Source: Halomonas sp. 'Soap Lake #6'
GTDB taxonomy: Bacteria; Pseudomonadota; Gammaproteobacteria; Pseudomonadales; Halomonadaceae
Assembly: GCF_003031405.1 (NCBI RefSeq)
Contig: NZ_CP020469.1
Location: forward strand, 1,178,001 to 1,242,000
DNA: 64,000 nucleotides
Direction of reading: 5' to 3'
Shown here in pieces: positions 27,830 through 38,643 of this stretch. Numbering within the stretch: the first letter of the stretch is position 1; each line of letters begins with the position of its first letter. The position numbers and the translations under genes are program-made. Below the pieces are notes generated by a model. It searched no databases. It was not told the DNA's origin and saw only the letters and a program-made list of their open reading frames with translations.

Positions 27830-29239
27830 CTAGCGTAAACGACGCCGCTCACTAGAGGAAGGAATGCCCATTGATTCCCGATATTTGGCTACTGTGCGCC
27901 TTGCAACGTTGATTCCGCCTTCCTCCAAGAGAGTGACTAATCGGCTATCGGACAAGGGTTTGCCGGGAGGTTCTTCTTGAATTAGTTTTTTCAGCCGGGC
28001 GCGGATAGCCGTGCTTGAGTGGCTGTCGCCGCCATCTTGGCCGCTTACCTGGCTGGAGAAAAAATATTTAAGCTCAAAGACGCCGCGGGGCGTATGAATA
28101 TACTTCTGGGTGGTGACTCGTGAAATAGTTGACTCGTGCATCTCAACGGCTTCGGCGATATCGGCCAAAATCAACGGTTTCATAGCTTCTTCGCCGTGCT
28201 CTAGAAAGCCTATTTGACGGGCAATGATTTCACGGCCAACGCGCAGCAAGGTGTCATTGCGGCTTGAAAGGCTCTTAATCAGCCAGCGGGCTTCCTGGAG
28301 ATGCTCTTTCAAAAATTGATTATCCTGACTCTTATCCGCACGCTTTATGAGGCTTGCATAGTCGGGTTGAATCCGCAGCCGAGGCAGTGCCTCTGGATTG
28401 AGTTCAAGGTGCCAACCTTCATTGTCATGCCGGACAACCAGGTCAGGGGTAATGTAGCTATCGTCGGTAACTCCATAGGCGCTACCGGGGCGTGGGTCTA
28501 AGCTACGTATTAGGCGAATGACATCATCGAGCTGCTCTTCATTAAGGCTTAATCGCCGTTTTAGAAGGCGCATGTCGTCTTTGCCAAGTGCTTCAAGAAA
28601 TTGGCGCACAAGCCGTTTTGCAGGCATCAGAAGCGGAGTGTCTTCAGGGAGTGTGGCGAGCTGAAGCATTAGGCACTCTCGCAAATCCCGGGCGAAAACA
28701 CCGGTTGGTTCAAACTGTTGCAGGCGTAAAAGGGTGTTTTCCACTTCACGCTGGCTTAGGCCATCCAGGCCTTGGGCCTTTAAACCCTCACGGATATCGT
28801 TAAGCGGTTGGGTAAGGTAGCCATTGGCATCAAGGGCGTCGATCAGGCTTTCGGCAATGGCGTGTTCACGCAGGGAGAAGTCGGTCATTGCAAGTTGCCA
28901 AAGCAGGTGTCCGTGTAGACTCTGTCCTGCTGCCTGGCGCTCGAAATCCGGTCCTTCACTGCTGCCAGCTGAACTGCCCATATCCTGGTAGGTGTCTGAC
29001 CAATCGCTATCAACAGAAAGCTCGTTGGGGATACTTTCAGACCATTCTGCTTCCGGTGTCTCGCTGACCGCCTGTTCACCGAACTCATCTTCCTGTTCCA
29101 GCATCGGGTTAGCATCTAGCGCTTGCTGAATTTCTTGACGCAGGTCGAGTGTGGAGAGCTGTAGCAGTGCAATCGCCTGCTGCAGCTGAGGTGTCATGGT
29201 CAGCTGGGTACCGATACGCAGTTGAAGAGAAGCTTTCAT
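27830..29239 (-). CDS. rpoN: RNA polymerase sigma-54 factor RpoN
   Basis: The 469-residue protein has the Gln-rich activator region at the N-terminus (KASLQLRIGTQLTMTPQLQQAI), an acidic linker (about 50-105) and the core-binding domain. The helix-turn-helix region contains HESTISRVTTQKYIHTPRG, and the RpoN box ARRTVAKYRE comes close to the C-terminus. It recognises -24/-12 promoters. An ATG two codons upstream (29245) is equally possible. It lies directly after lptB, the usual gammaproteobacterial order. Confidence 0.97.
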   Translation of the reverse strand: MKASLQLRIGTQLTMTPQLQQAIALLQLSTLDLRQEIQQALDANPMLEQEDEFGEQAVSETPEAEWSESIPNELSVDSDWSDTYQDMGSSAGSSEGPDFERQAAGQSLHGHLLWQLAMTDFSLREHAIAESLIDALDANGYLTQPLNDIREGLKAQGLDGLSQREVENTLLRLQQFEPTGVFARDLRECLMLQLATLPEDTPLLMPAKRLVRQFLEALGKDDMRLLKRRLSLNEEQLDDVIRLIRSLDPRPGSAYGVTDDSYITPDLVVRHDNEGWHLELNPEALPRLRIQPDYASLIKRADKSQDNQFLKEHLQEARWLIKSLSSRNDTLLRVGREIIARQIGFLEHGEEAMKPLILADIAEAVEMHESTISRVTTQKYIHTPRGVFELKYFFSSQVSGQDGGDSHSSTAIRARLKKLIQEEPPGKPLSDSRLVTLLEEGGINVARRTVAKYRESMGIPSSSERRRLR

Positions 29240-29350
29240 GACCATCTGAGAACCACTCGTTAATCAGAAAGCTCCACCCTAGTGCGAGTTATGCCTGGGT
29301 GCAAGTGCAATAAGCATGCCACCAGAAGTAAATAGCGTGTGAGTGCTTGT

Positions 29351-30118
29351 TTATAAGCGAAAATCAGCCCCAAGATAAACTTCTCGGACCCGCTGGTTAT
29401 CGAGGATTGACTGCGGGTCGCCGCTCGCAATGATTTGTCCATCGCCGACGATATAGGCGATATCGCAGATGTCCAACGTGTCGCGCACATTATGGTCGGT
29501 GATTAGCACGCCGATATGGCGCTGTTTTAGCGCGCGGATGATTGTTTTGATATCACCAACCGAGATAGGGTCTACGCCTGCAAATGGCTCATCTAGCAAG
29601 ATAAACGCTGGCTCTGTTGCCAGTGAACGAGCAATTTCCACGCGTCTGCGCTCGCCACCGGAGAGGCTCATGCCTAAGTTGTCACGGATATGGGTGATAT
29701 GAAAGTCTTCAAGTAGCGACTCAAGGCGCTGCTCACGCGCACTCCGATCAAGCTCTTTGCGTGTTTCCAGTATTGCCATTATGTTATCGGCTACTGAAAG
29801 TTTACGAAAAATAGAGGCTTCTTGAGGCAGATAGCCAATGCCTGCAATAGCTCTCTCGTGCATGGGGGCGCGGGTTAAATCCAGGTCATCAATGGACACT
29901 TTGCCAGCATCAGATTTAACAAGCCCAACGATCATATAAAAAGAGGTGGTTTTACCTGCACCATTAGGGCCAAGTAACCCCACTACGCTACCTTGGGTGA
30001 TTTCCAAGCTAATATCTTTGACCACCCGGCGACGCTTGTAGCTTTTGGCCAAGTGGTTAGCGTATAGCGTTTTAAGTGGAGCGGCTTCATTTGTTGCTGT
30101 GCTGTGAGGGGTTGTCAC
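29351..30118 (-). CDS. lptB: LPS export ABC transporter ATP-binding protein LptB
   Basis: The 255-residue ATPase drives lipopolysaccharide extraction from the inner membrane with LptFG and LptC. It has Walker A ([13 protein letters not shown]), signature [16 protein letters not shown] and Walker B ([11 protein letters not shown]), followed by the switch His in [11 protein letters not shown]. An N-terminal extension of about 18 polar residues precedes the first strand. It is spaced 11 bases from lptA. Confidence 0.96.
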   Translation of the reverse strand: MTTPHSTATNEAAPLKTLYANHLAKSYKRRRVVKDISLEITQGSVVGLLGPNGAGKTTSFYMIVGLVKSDAGKVSIDDLDLTRAPMHERAIAGIGYLPQEASIFRKLSVADNIMAILETRKELDRSAREQRLESLLEDFHITHIRDNLGMSLSGGERRRVEIARSLATEPAFILLDEPFAGVDPISVGDIKTIIRALKQRHIGVLITDHNVRDTLDICDIAYIVGDGQIIASGDPQSILDNQRVREVYLGADFRL

Positions 30119-30129
30119 AAATGAGCTCC

Positions 30130-30618
30130 CTATTGCGCGGGCTGTAGGGTCATGCGAATACGCTGTGGCTCGCTTCCACTGACGTCAGAGCGCGCCTGCA
30201 CGACCTCTCGGTCAATGAAGTACTCTAAGCGTCCTCCCTGGAAGCGGTCGCCACGCTGGGAGAGCTCTGCTTGGTCAATGAGCTCTATCCGCCGTTCAGA
30301 TACGTGGTAGATGATACGCCGTGCCCAGCCTTCCATCATATCCTCGCCTTCTAGTTGGTTGCGCAGGTAGGCGCGCTCCCCAATTGCGGTAGCCCGTGAG
30401 AGTTCGCCGGCATCGTTACGCTGGATTTCAATGCGTTCGCCACGCAACTGCATGTTGCCCTGACGAATATTTACATTGCCGGTATACACTGCTGTACCTG
30501 CGCGCTGATCAAGATCTAGACGATCTGCTTCAACTTCTACAGGGGCTTGCGTCGTTTGGGCAGCCGCTGAGAGAGGCACCGCTAGAACCAACAGCGCAGT
30601 GCAGAGAAATGCTTTCAT
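30130..30618 (-). CDS. lptA: Lipopolysaccharide transport periplasmic protein LptA
   Basis: The 162-residue protein has a signal peptide (about 1-20, ending SAAAQ) and the OstA-like beta-jellyroll: [24 protein letters not shown], then GERIEI and [18 protein letters not shown]. It forms the periplasmic bridge between LptC and LptD. It lies eight bases after lptC. Confidence 0.94.
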   Translation of the reverse strand: MKAFLCTALLVLAVPLSAAAQTTQAPVEVEADRLDLDQRAGTAVYTGNVNIRQGNMQLRGERIEIQRNDAGELSRATAIGERAYLRNQLEGEDMMEGWARRIIYHVSERRIELIDQAELSQRGDRFQGGRLEYFIDREVVQARSDVSGSEPQRIRMTLQPAQ

Positions 30619-30626
30619 GGCGACTC

Positions 30627-31199
30627 CTAAGGCGTTTGAGTGGCGGGTGGGTGTATGCCGCGCACATTATCGGTTAAGCGCACCTGGCTATCATCAAGCC
30701 ATACATCCATACGGGAAGCGCTCATCTGTTGTGGCGGCTGCTGAAACAGTGCTGGTGCCTCACTCCAAGCGTGGCGCACTAAGCCGTCATAGTGTAATAG
30801 CTCTGTATCTAACTGCCAGCCTTCGTCTGGTGCAAGCAATCTTGCTGAACCGCTGAGTGTCAGTGCATGAGTCTCGGTGTTTAGCATTCCCTGGTTGGCG
30901 GTTGCCAGCCACTGTCGTTGTTCACGATCAAACAGCGTTGCTCGAGGCGACGTAACTTCTGTCATCGCCCTTTGAGGGGTATGAACCAGGTAGGGGGCGA
31001 CTAGAGATTGTTTGATCGCGCCAGTTTCACCAAATAAAGTTATTTCGGCATTCTCTAATACATGTCCTGGCTCTTGGGCTTGAGCTGCAGGGTCTGGAGC
31101 GATCTCTTGTGGGCCGCGTGGGTCTATCCACACCAGCAGAGCGCCCAGGCTAACAACAAGCCCTACAAGCCAGATACGTTGTTTTACCCACCTGAACAT
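30627..31199 (-). CDS. lptC: LPS export protein LptC
   Basis: The 190-residue bitopic protein has one N-terminal membrane helix (about residues 8-28) and a periplasmic jellyroll domain. It receives LPS from LptB2FG and hands it to LptA. The ATG at 31199 overlaps the kdsC stop by one base (TGATG), which fixes the start; a longer frame into kdsC is not used. Sequence conservation in this family is low and the assignment rests on fold style, length and position. Confidence 0.9.
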   Translation of the reverse strand: MFRWVKQRIWLVGLVVSLGALLVWIDPRGPQEIAPDPAAQAQEPGHVLENAEITLFGETGAIKQSLVAPYLVHTPQRAMTEVTSPRATLFDREQRQWLATANQGMLNTETHALTLSGSARLLAPDEGWQLDTELLHYDGLVRHAWSEAPALFQQPPQQMSASRMDVWLDDSQVRLTDNVRGIHPPATQTP

Positions 31200-31741
31200 C
31201 ACGGGCGCCTGTGTAGGTACGTATCTAAGACAGCGTCCCAATGGCCCTGTGACATGAGCAGCGTGTCGCAAATTTCACGCACCGCGCCGTGACCACCAAG
31301 GCGGTCCGTGATCCAGTCTGCATGGGTATGCATGTAATCAGGTGCGTTGGGTACGGTAATGCCTACCCCTGAGCGTTTAATGGGTGCTAAGTCAGGAAGA
31401 TCGTCACCGCAGTAGGCGACTTGCTCTAACGTAATACCGAGACGCTGGCAAAGTGCTTTCAGCGTGGCGAGTTTATCCTCACAACCTTGATAGACATGGG
31501 TAATGCCCAGTGAAGCTGCACGCTGGCTCACCATGGTCGAGTCTCTGCCAGTAATCAATGCAACATGGATGCCGACTCGCTTTAATAGTTTTAGGCCATG
31601 CCCATCCTGGGTATGAAATGCCTTAATCTCTATGCCATCGGCTTGGAAGTAGAGGCGCCCATCGGTCAGGATGCCATCTACATCAAGGGCTAAGAGGCGT
31701 ACACGGCGAATACTGTCAAGTAGAGCATCAGGTAGGGCCAT
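31199..31741 (-). CDS. kdsC: 3-deoxy-D-manno-octulosonate 8-phosphate phosphatase KdsC
   Basis: The 180-residue HAD-family enzyme releases Kdo from Kdo 8-phosphate for the LPS core. The nucleophile motif is LLALDVDGILTDG, the second motif is ITGRDS, and the third is YCGDDLPDLAPI. No cap domain is present, as in the tetrameric C0 type. It lies 30 bases after kdsD and is coupled to lptC. Confidence 0.95.
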   Translation of the reverse strand: MALPDALLDSIRRVRLLALDVDGILTDGRLYFQADGIEIKAFHTQDGHGLKLLKRVGIHVALITGRDSTMVSQRAASLGITHVYQGCEDKLATLKALCQRLGITLEQVAYCGDDLPDLAPIKRSGVGITVPNAPDYMHTHADWITDRLGGHGAVREICDTLLMSQGHWDAVLDTYLHRRP

Positions 31742-31771
31742 AAAGCCTCCATTGTGTTAGGGGGAGTATTA

Positions 31772-32758
31772 TTAGATAACACCGCTGACTAAAAGGTCAT
31801 GCATATGCAGGGCGCCAATTGGGCGCTGCTGCTCATCAACAACGGCGAGGGCGGTAATGCGGCTATCTTCCATGATGCGAACAGCTTCTGCGGCCAATAC
31901 CTCTGGCCCAATGCGTTTGCCGGGCCGAGTCATCACATCATCTACACGCACTTCGCGTAGATCATGAAACTGGTCTAAGGTGCGGCGTAGGTCGCCATCG
32001 GTATACACGCCCGCTAAACGTCCCTCACTATCGACGACACAGGTGAAGCCCAGCCCTTGCCGAGTAATTTCCAGTAGCGCATCCCTCAGCGGGCTGCCCA
32101 GTGCTACTTGGGGCAGGCGGGTGCCTTCATGCATCAAGTCTTTAACTCGTAGCAGTAAGCGTTTTCCTAAGCTGCCACCAGGGTGAGATAGCGCAAAATC
32201 CTCCGCTGTAAAGCCTCGTGCTTCTAGTAACGCGACAGCGAGCGCATCGCCGAGTGCAAGGGCGGCAGTAGTTGAACTGGTCGGGGCAAGGTCAAGGGGG
32301 CAAGCTTCTCGCTCGACGCCGCTGTCAAGGTGGGCGTCTGCATGCTTTGCCAGTGTTGATCCGGGGCGCCCAGTCATGCTCACTAAGGGGGTGCCGAGCC
32401 TTTTAAGCAGCGGAAGAAGTGCTGTTACCTCTGCGGTTTCACCGGAGTTAGATAGTGCTAATACCACATCCGCACGGGTGATCATGCCAAGGTCACCGTG
32501 GCTGGCTTCTCCAGGGTGAACAAAGAAGGCCGGTGTTCCTGTGCTGGCAAGTGTGGCAGCCAGCTTACCAGCAATATGGCCGGATTTTCCCATGCCGGTA
32601 ACGACTACCCGGCCCTGGCAGGCAAGAATTAATTGACAGGCATGATCAAAGCTTTCGTCAAGTTTTCCCTGCAAGCCTCCGATAGCAGCTTGCTCTATTT
32701 GCAGGGTGCGCAGCGCACTTTCACGCAGCTGGCTGGGTGTAGAAGTTGGCTGGCGCAT
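31772..32758 (-). CDS. kdsD: Arabinose-5-phosphate isomerase KdsD
   Basis: The 328-residue protein has an N-terminal SIS sugar isomerase domain (VVTGMGKSGHIAGKLAATLAS, FFVHPGEASHGDLGMI) and two C-terminal CBS motifs (DLMHEGTRLP..., DDVMTRPGKRIG...). It converts ribulose 5-phosphate to arabinose 5-phosphate, the first Kdo precursor. The ATG at 32758 is preferred; a TTG at 32785 would add nine residues. It is the first gene of the long LPS-rpoN operon and is divergent from mlaF. The leader contains a small GCGCTTT/AAAGCGC hairpin (32814-32833). Confidence 0.95.
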   Translation of the reverse strand: MRQPTSTPSQLRESALRTLQIEQAAIGGLQGKLDESFDHACQLILACQGRVVVTGMGKSGHIAGKLAATLASTGTPAFFVHPGEASHGDLGMITRADVVLALSNSGETAEVTALLPLLKRLGTPLVSMTGRPGSTLAKHADAHLDSGVEREACPLDLAPTSSTTAALALGDALAVALLEARGFTAEDFALSHPGGSLGKRLLLRVKDLMHEGTRLPQVALGSPLRDALLEITRQGLGFTCVVDSEGRLAGVYTDGDLRRTLDQFHDLREVRVDDVMTRPGKRIGPEVLAAEAVRIMEDSRITALAVVDEQQRPIGALHMHDLLVSGVI

Positions 32759-33069
32759 GATTTTCTCGTTCTCATTAGCGGACAAAGTGAATAAGTAAGA
32801 ATAACATCTCGTTGCGCTTTGTTGGTAAAGCGCTTGCTGGTAAATCGCCTCAAAATCTGAGAATGCTGGTGTTGTGCATAATGGTGACCATCATTGATGC
32901 TGCTATTACTGCTAACTGTTACTACAAGTAGTGTTAGGATACGATGTTCGATAACATTTACAAAACACTGTTTTTTTAACGATGAATTCCAATTGATTTC
33001 AACTGCGTAGTGAGCGCTGGTGGTGTGTACGCGTGCTTCTGCGAGATGACGATGAAGGTCAATCAGCCT

Positions 33070-33891
33070 ATGACAGATGTTCCCTTCATAGAAATTGAAG
33101 ACTTGCACTTCTCTAGGGGAGAGCACGATATTTTTCGCGGTGTCAATATGACGATTCCTCGCGGAAAAGTGACGGCTATTATGGGCCCCAGCGGCACCGG
33201 CAAGACAACACTGCTTAAACTGATAGGCGGCCAGTTGACGCCAGACCGAGGCAGGGTGCTGATTGATGGGCTGGATGTGCACCGCCTGTCGCGTAAGGCG
33301 CTGTTTGCGCTACGCAAACGGATGGGCATGCTGTTTCAGAGTGGCGCGCTGTTTTCTGATCTGGACGTGTTTGAAAATGTCGCATTCCCGTTGCGAGTTC
33401 ACACGGACTTGCCGGATGCCATGATTCGCGACCTGGTGTTGTTAAAGCTACAGGCTGTGGGGTTGCGCGGTGCCCGTGCCCTAACGCCCGCTGAGCTTTC
33501 GGGGGGGATGGCGCGGCGAGTGGCGCTGGCGCGGGCGGTGGCGCTAGATCCTGAGCTAATTCTCTATGATGAGCCGTTTGTGGGGCAGGATCCCATCTCC
33601 ATGGGGGTGTTGGTACAGCTAATCAAGCGGCTAAATCAGGCGTTATCACTAACTTCTGTGGTGGTCTCCCATGATATTAAAGAGACGCTGAGTATTGCAG
33701 ACCACCTGTATCTGATTGCTGATGGGCAGGTGGTTGCCCACGGTACGCCACAGACGCTTGACGCTAACCAAGATCCACGGGTGAGCCAGTTTATTCATGG
33801 TGAGCCAGATGGTCCGGTGCCATTTCATTATCCCGCTGAAAGTTTCTACCGCGATATTCTCGGGCACGCTTCGGTAACGAGGGCAGGATAA
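33070..33891 (+). CDS. mlaF: Phospholipid ABC transporter ATP-binding protein MlaF
   Basis: The 273-residue ATPase of the MlaFEDB complex maintains outer-membrane lipid asymmetry. Walker A is GPSGTGKTTLLKL, the signature is LSGGMARRVALARAV and Walker B is LILYDEPFVGQDP. The start is uncertain: ATG codons at 33046, 33052 and 33070 and a GTG at 33010 are in frame. I choose 33070 because MTDVPFIEIEDLHF aligns with the usual N-terminus and AAGG lies upstream. The gene is divergent from kdsD over about 310 bp, an AT-rich region in which I could not pin down a promoter. Confidence 0.94.
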   Translation: MTDVPFIEIEDLHFSRGEHDIFRGVNMTIPRGKVTAIMGPSGTGKTTLLKLIGGQLTPDRGRVLIDGLDVHRLSRKALFALRKRMGMLFQSGALFSDLDVFENVAFPLRVHTDLPDAMIRDLVLLKLQAVGLRGARALTPAELSGGMARRVALARAVALDPELILYDEPFVGQDPISMGVLVQLIKRLNQALSLTSVVVSHDIKETLSIADHLYLIADGQVVAHGTPQTLDANQDPRVSQFIHGEPDGPVPFHYPAESFYRDILGHASVTRAG

Positions 33892-34695
33892 ATGCAGTCA
33901 AAACTCAAGCAAGGCGCCGCTTATATCACTCGCCTAGGTCGTAAAGGGTGCGAGGCTATGGAGGCGCTAGGGCGAGCAGGCGTTTTTTTAGCGCAGTCCG
34001 CTGTTGGTATTCCCTCTAAAGAGGGGTGGACCCTATGGTTAAAACAGCTGCATTTTGTGGGTGTGCTATCCCTCGCTATCGTGTTGGTATCTGGCTTATT
34101 CATTGGCATGGTGCTGGCGTTACAGGGTTATACCATCTTGGTCGATTTTGGTGCTGAGCAAGCCTTAGGCCAGATGGTGGCACTCTCTTTGTTACGTGAG
34201 TTGGCTCCGGTGGTAGCTGCATTGCTTTTTGCTGGGCGTGCAGGGTCTGCATTAACGGCTGAAATAGGGCTAATGAAAGCGACAGAGCAGTTGACCAGTA
34301 TGGAAATGATTGGCGTTGACCCATTACGCCGCGTGGTGGCACCGCGACTATGGGCGGGATTTGTAGCGCTACCTGTCCTTACGGTTGGATTTAGCGTTGT
34401 GGGGATTTGGGGTGGCTACTTAGTTGGGGTCGAGTGGCTTGGGGTCTTTGAGGGCTCTTACTGGGGCAATATGCAGTCCAGCGTGTCATTTATAAACGAC
34501 GTTGGTAACGGCATGATTAAAAGTCTGGTATTTGCCGTGGTTGTTACCTGGATTGCGGTATTCCAAGGCTATGACCTTGTGCCTACCTCTGAAGGCATTT
34601 CACGTGCCACCACGCGCACCGTTGTGTATTCCTCGCTAGCCGTCCTGGGGCTTGACTTTGTACTCACCGCCGTCATGTTCGGCGGCCTTTCATAG
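33892..34695 (+). CDS. mlaE: Phospholipid ABC transporter permease MlaE
   Basis: The 267-residue inner-membrane permease has about five to six helices. The conserved block [20 protein letters not shown] is followed by [34 protein letters not shown], characteristic of the MlaE/TrnD family. The ATG follows the mlaF TAA without a gap. Confidence 0.96.
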   Translation: MQSKLKQGAAYITRLGRKGCEAMEALGRAGVFLAQSAVGIPSKEGWTLWLKQLHFVGVLSLAIVLVSGLFIGMVLALQGYTILVDFGAEQALGQMVALSLLRELAPVVAALLFAGRAGSALTAEIGLMKATEQLTSMEMIGVDPLRRVVAPRLWAGFVALPVLTVGFSVVGIWGGYLVGVEWLGVFEGSYWGNMQSSVSFINDVGNGMIKSLVFAVVVTWIAVFQGYDLVPTSEGISRATTRTVVYSSLAVLGLDFVLTAVMFGGLS

Positions 34696-34708
34696 GTGGA
34701 GCAGTTTC

Positions 34709-35173
34709 ATGAAGCGCACTAAAACTATGGAGTTTGGCGTTGGCCTATTTATGCTGGCGGGTATCTTGGGGCTCGTGTTCCTTGGTATGCGGGTTAGCGG
34801 CCTCACTCTTTCAACACCGTCTGATACATTCCGGCTTGAGGCTAATTTTTCCAATATAGGTGGTTTAAAACCGCGCGCACGAGTCACGATGGCTGGGGTC
34901 ACTGTGGGGCGTGTAGAGGCGATAGAGCTGGACACCGAATGGTATGATGCTCGCGTTATATTAAGCCTAAATAGTGAATTGGAAGGGCAGCTATCTCGAG
35001 ATACAACAGCTGCTATTCTGACGGCAGGTTTGCTTGGGGAACAGTATATTGGGCTAAGTGTGGGAGGGGACCCTGATGTGTTGCACGAAGGAGATATTAT
35101 ACATGACACCCAATCTGCCTTGGTATTAGAAGAACTAATCCAGCAATTTGTATCCAATATGGTTAGTAACTAG
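34709..35173 (+). CDS. mlaD: MCE-domain lipid transport protein MlaD
   Basis: The 154-residue protein has one N-terminal membrane helix (about 9-29) and a single MCE domain (NIGGLKPRARVTMAGVTVG, then TAGLLGEQYIGLSVGG). It forms the hexameric ring on the MlaFEB complex and passes phospholipid to or from MlaC. GGTGGAG precedes the ATG at 34709, in the last codons of mlaE. A 163-bp spacer to mlaC is unusually long for this operon. Confidence 0.95.
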   Translation: MKRTKTMEFGVGLFMLAGILGLVFLGMRVSGLTLSTPSDTFRLEANFSNIGGLKPRARVTMAGVTVGRVEAIELDTEWYDARVILSLNSELEGQLSRDTTAAILTAGLLGEQYIGLSVGGDPDVLHEGDIIHDTQSALVLEELIQQFVSNMVSN

Positions 35174-35231
35174 CTAGGCGAACTGACGTGTTGATGAGCA
35201 CAGTGCTGGCGAGAATGGCAGTGGTCACCGC

Positions 35232-35248
35232 CCCAAGCATGGCTTGGG
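35232..35248 (+). promoter_or_regulatory. Hairpin in the mlaD-mlaC gap
   Basis: CCCAAGC (35232-35238) and GCTTGGG (35242-35248) pair perfectly with a three-base loop. No T-run follows, so it is not a classical terminator. It may affect processing or stability between mlaD and mlaC. Confidence 0.5.
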
Positions 35249-35250
35249 AC

Positions 35251-35307
35251 ATCGCCCTGATTGACATCGCCCTGATTGACATAGCCCTGATTGATATAGT
35301 CCTGATT
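35251..35307 (+). repeat. 15-bp tandem repeat, 3.8 copies, between mlaD and mlaC
   Basis: ATCGCCCTGATTGAC occurs twice, followed by ATAGCCCTGATTGAT and ATAGTCCTGATT. The period keeps a reading frame that spells IALID repeats and ends at TAA 35308-35310. The frame is open back to ATG 35194 (38 codons), without a good ribosome site. Confidence 0.9.
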
Positions 35308-35336
35308 TAAGTACTCAGAACGATGAGGTAAAGATT

Positions 35337-35999
35337 ATGCAGAAGTTAAATAAAATGCCGACCCGTTGGCTGTATGCGTTAGTGATGGCAGTAGCCATGG
35401 GGGGGATGTCACTCACTGCTCAGGCTCAGAGTCAGACTCCTGAGGCGCTAGTGCGTGAAAATGTCAGCTCTTTCATGGCTCAGCTTAAAGGGAGAGAGGA
35501 TTACTACGCTCAAAACCTCGATGAGCTGAAAGTATTGGTTAACGATAACCTTGAGGAAGTAGCGGACTTTCGTTATATAGGCGCCAGCGTAATGGGCAGC
35601 TATTTCCGTAATGCGACGCCTGAGCAGCGTAGCCGATTTGCCAATGTGTTTCGGCAAACGCTTATTGATACCTACACCCGTGGGCTAGTGACCTTCGATT
35701 ATGATGAACTACGTGTGTTGGATAGCCAGCGCGGGCAGCGTCACGATGATCAGGCCAGTGTCGATATGGAAGTTGTCGCGAATAATGGCCAGATTTACCC
35801 TGTGAGCTACAGCCTTAGGCTCTCCGATGGTGAGTGGCGCGTAGTGAATGTGATTGTTAATGGCATTAACCTGGGTTTAACGTTCCGCAACCAGTTTGAT
35901 CAGGCCATGCGGGAGAATAACCGCGACTACGATGCGGTGATTCGTGGTTGGTCTCCTGAGATTGGCGTTGAAGAGTTGGAGCGGGGGGGCGATGCGTGA
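35337..35999 (+). CDS. mlaC: Periplasmic phospholipid-binding protein MlaC
   Basis: The 220-residue protein has a signal peptide (about residues 1-30, ending SLTAQA) and the Ttg2D/MlaC domain (MGSYFRNATPEQRSRFANVFRQTLI, then WRVVNVIVNGINLGLTFRNQF). It shuttles phospholipids across the periplasm between MlaA and MlaD. GAGG precedes the ATG. It overlaps mlaB. Confidence 0.95.
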   Translation: MQKLNKMPTRWLYALVMAVAMGGMSLTAQAQSQTPEALVRENVSSFMAQLKGREDYYAQNLDELKVLVNDNLEEVADFRYIGASVMGSYFRNATPEQRSRFANVFRQTLIDTYTRGLVTFDYDELRVLDSQRGQRHDDQASVDMEVVANNGQIYPVSYSLRLSDGEWRVVNVIVNGINLGLTFRNQFDQAMRENNRDYDAVIRGWSPEIGVEELERGGDA

Positions 36000-36328
36000 C
36001 GCTGCTGTTGTCACGGCCCAGTGTTGCGCTTGAAGCGCAGGGGCATACGCTAAAGGTAAGTGGAGATGTAGATGTAAACGCAGCGGCCGAGTTGGCCGCT
36101 GTGGGCATGAAATGGCTAAAAGGCAGTGGCTTGAAGAAAGCGGCATTTGATTTTACAGGCGTTGCTGTGGCCAGTAGCGTTGCAATCAGCATCCTATTCG
36201 AGTGGATGCGTACCTGTAATAGCCAGCAAATCGCCATAGAATCCATTCTGCTATCGACACCACTAAATCGGCTCGCTTCCTTGGCTGAGCTGGATGAGCT
36301 AATCGCGCACCCTGGTGCGGTGCTCTAA
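35996..36328 (+). CDS. mlaB: STAS-domain protein MlaB
   Basis: The 110-residue STAS-fold protein has a central AAFDFTGVAVASSVAISILFEWMR segment that matches the regulatory face of MlaB. It binds MlaF in the cytosol and is needed for complex assembly. It starts with GTG at 35996, overlapping the mlaC stop as GTGA, with a G-rich ribosome site upstream. Confidence 0.9.
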   Translation: MTLLLSRPSVALEAQGHTLKVSGDVDVNAAAELAAVGMKWLKGSGLKKAAFDFTGVAVASSVAISILFEWMRTCNSQQIAIESILLSTPLNRLASLAELDELIAHPGAVL

Positions 36329-36422
36329 GCGTGTAGACCAACATCGCCAAGCGAGCCGCTTTTCTTTATCATGTTTGCCTATTTTCAATTATCCAAATGG
36401 CCCCCAAGGAGTTTCCTGTCTC

Positions 36423-37948
<1,526 letters not shown>

Positions 37949-37976
37949 GCCATGCTATTAACCATTGGCCGATACA

Positions 37977-38630
37977 ATGAGTAAGCAACTGATTTTAGCC
38001 CTCTCCAAAGGGCGTATTTTGGATGAAACATTGCCGCTTTTAGCGGATGCAGGCATTACCCCCGTAGAGGATTTGAGCAAGAGCCGTAAGTTGTTGTTCG
38101 ATACTAACCTACCTGATGTAAAGCTAGTGATAATCCGCGCGACCGATGTGCCTACCTATGTTCAATTAGGTGCAGCGGACTTGGGTGTTGCGGGTAAAGA
38201 TGTACTGCTTGAGCATGGTGCGGAAGGACTGTACGAGCCCTTAGACCTTGAGATTGCTCGCTGTAAGCTGATGACCGCAGGTGTGACAGGGCTGCTTCCT
38301 GCTCATGCTCGCCGTCGGGTTGCCACCAAGTTCGTTAACGTGGCGCGCCGTTATTACGCGGAGCAGGGGATACAGGCGGAAGTCATCAAGCTTTATGGTG
38401 CGATGGAATTGGCCCCGCTCATGAATCTGGCTGATGAAATCGTTGATATCGTTGATACGGGTAACACTCTGCGTGCCAACGGTATGGAGCCCCGTGAGCT
38501 GATCGCTCATATCAGCACGCGTCTTGTGGTGAATAAAGCATCCATGACCATGAAGCATGACCGAATTAAGCCATTACTGGCCCGTTTGGATAGTGCCGTT
38601 AAGCAGCGTCAGACACAGCCGACTGAATGA
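37977..38630 (+). CDS. hisG: ATP phosphoribosyltransferase, short form (HisG)
   Basis: The 217-residue enzyme catalyses the first step of histidine synthesis. It is the short form that lacks the C-terminal ACT-like regulatory domain, so it needs a HisZ partner encoded elsewhere. Motifs include [16 protein letters not shown], the [14 protein letters not shown] block and [15 protein letters not shown], the PRPP-binding region. The ATG at 37977 is preferred over a TTG at 37965. It is in the murA-hisG-hisD order known from pseudomonads. Confidence 0.96.
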   Translation: MSKQLILALSKGRILDETLPLLADAGITPVEDLSKSRKLLFDTNLPDVKLVIIRATDVPTYVQLGAADLGVAGKDVLLEHGAEGLYEPLDLEIARCKLMTAGVTGLLPAHARRRVATKFVNVARRYYAEQGIQAEVIKLYGAMELAPLMNLADEIVDIVDTGNTLRANGMEPRELIAHISTRLVVNKASMTMKHDRIKPLLARLDSAVKQRQTQPTE

Positions 38631-38643
38631 TACGAGGTTTGCC

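Noticed and set aside
32695..33282. A 195-codon minus-strand frame across the kdsD-mlaF gap
   Set aside because: It overlaps the start of kdsD in another frame and the start of mlaF in antisense, and shows no motif.
35251..35307. Possible CRISPR-like array
   Set aside because: The units are contiguous without spacers, so it is a simple tandem repeat.
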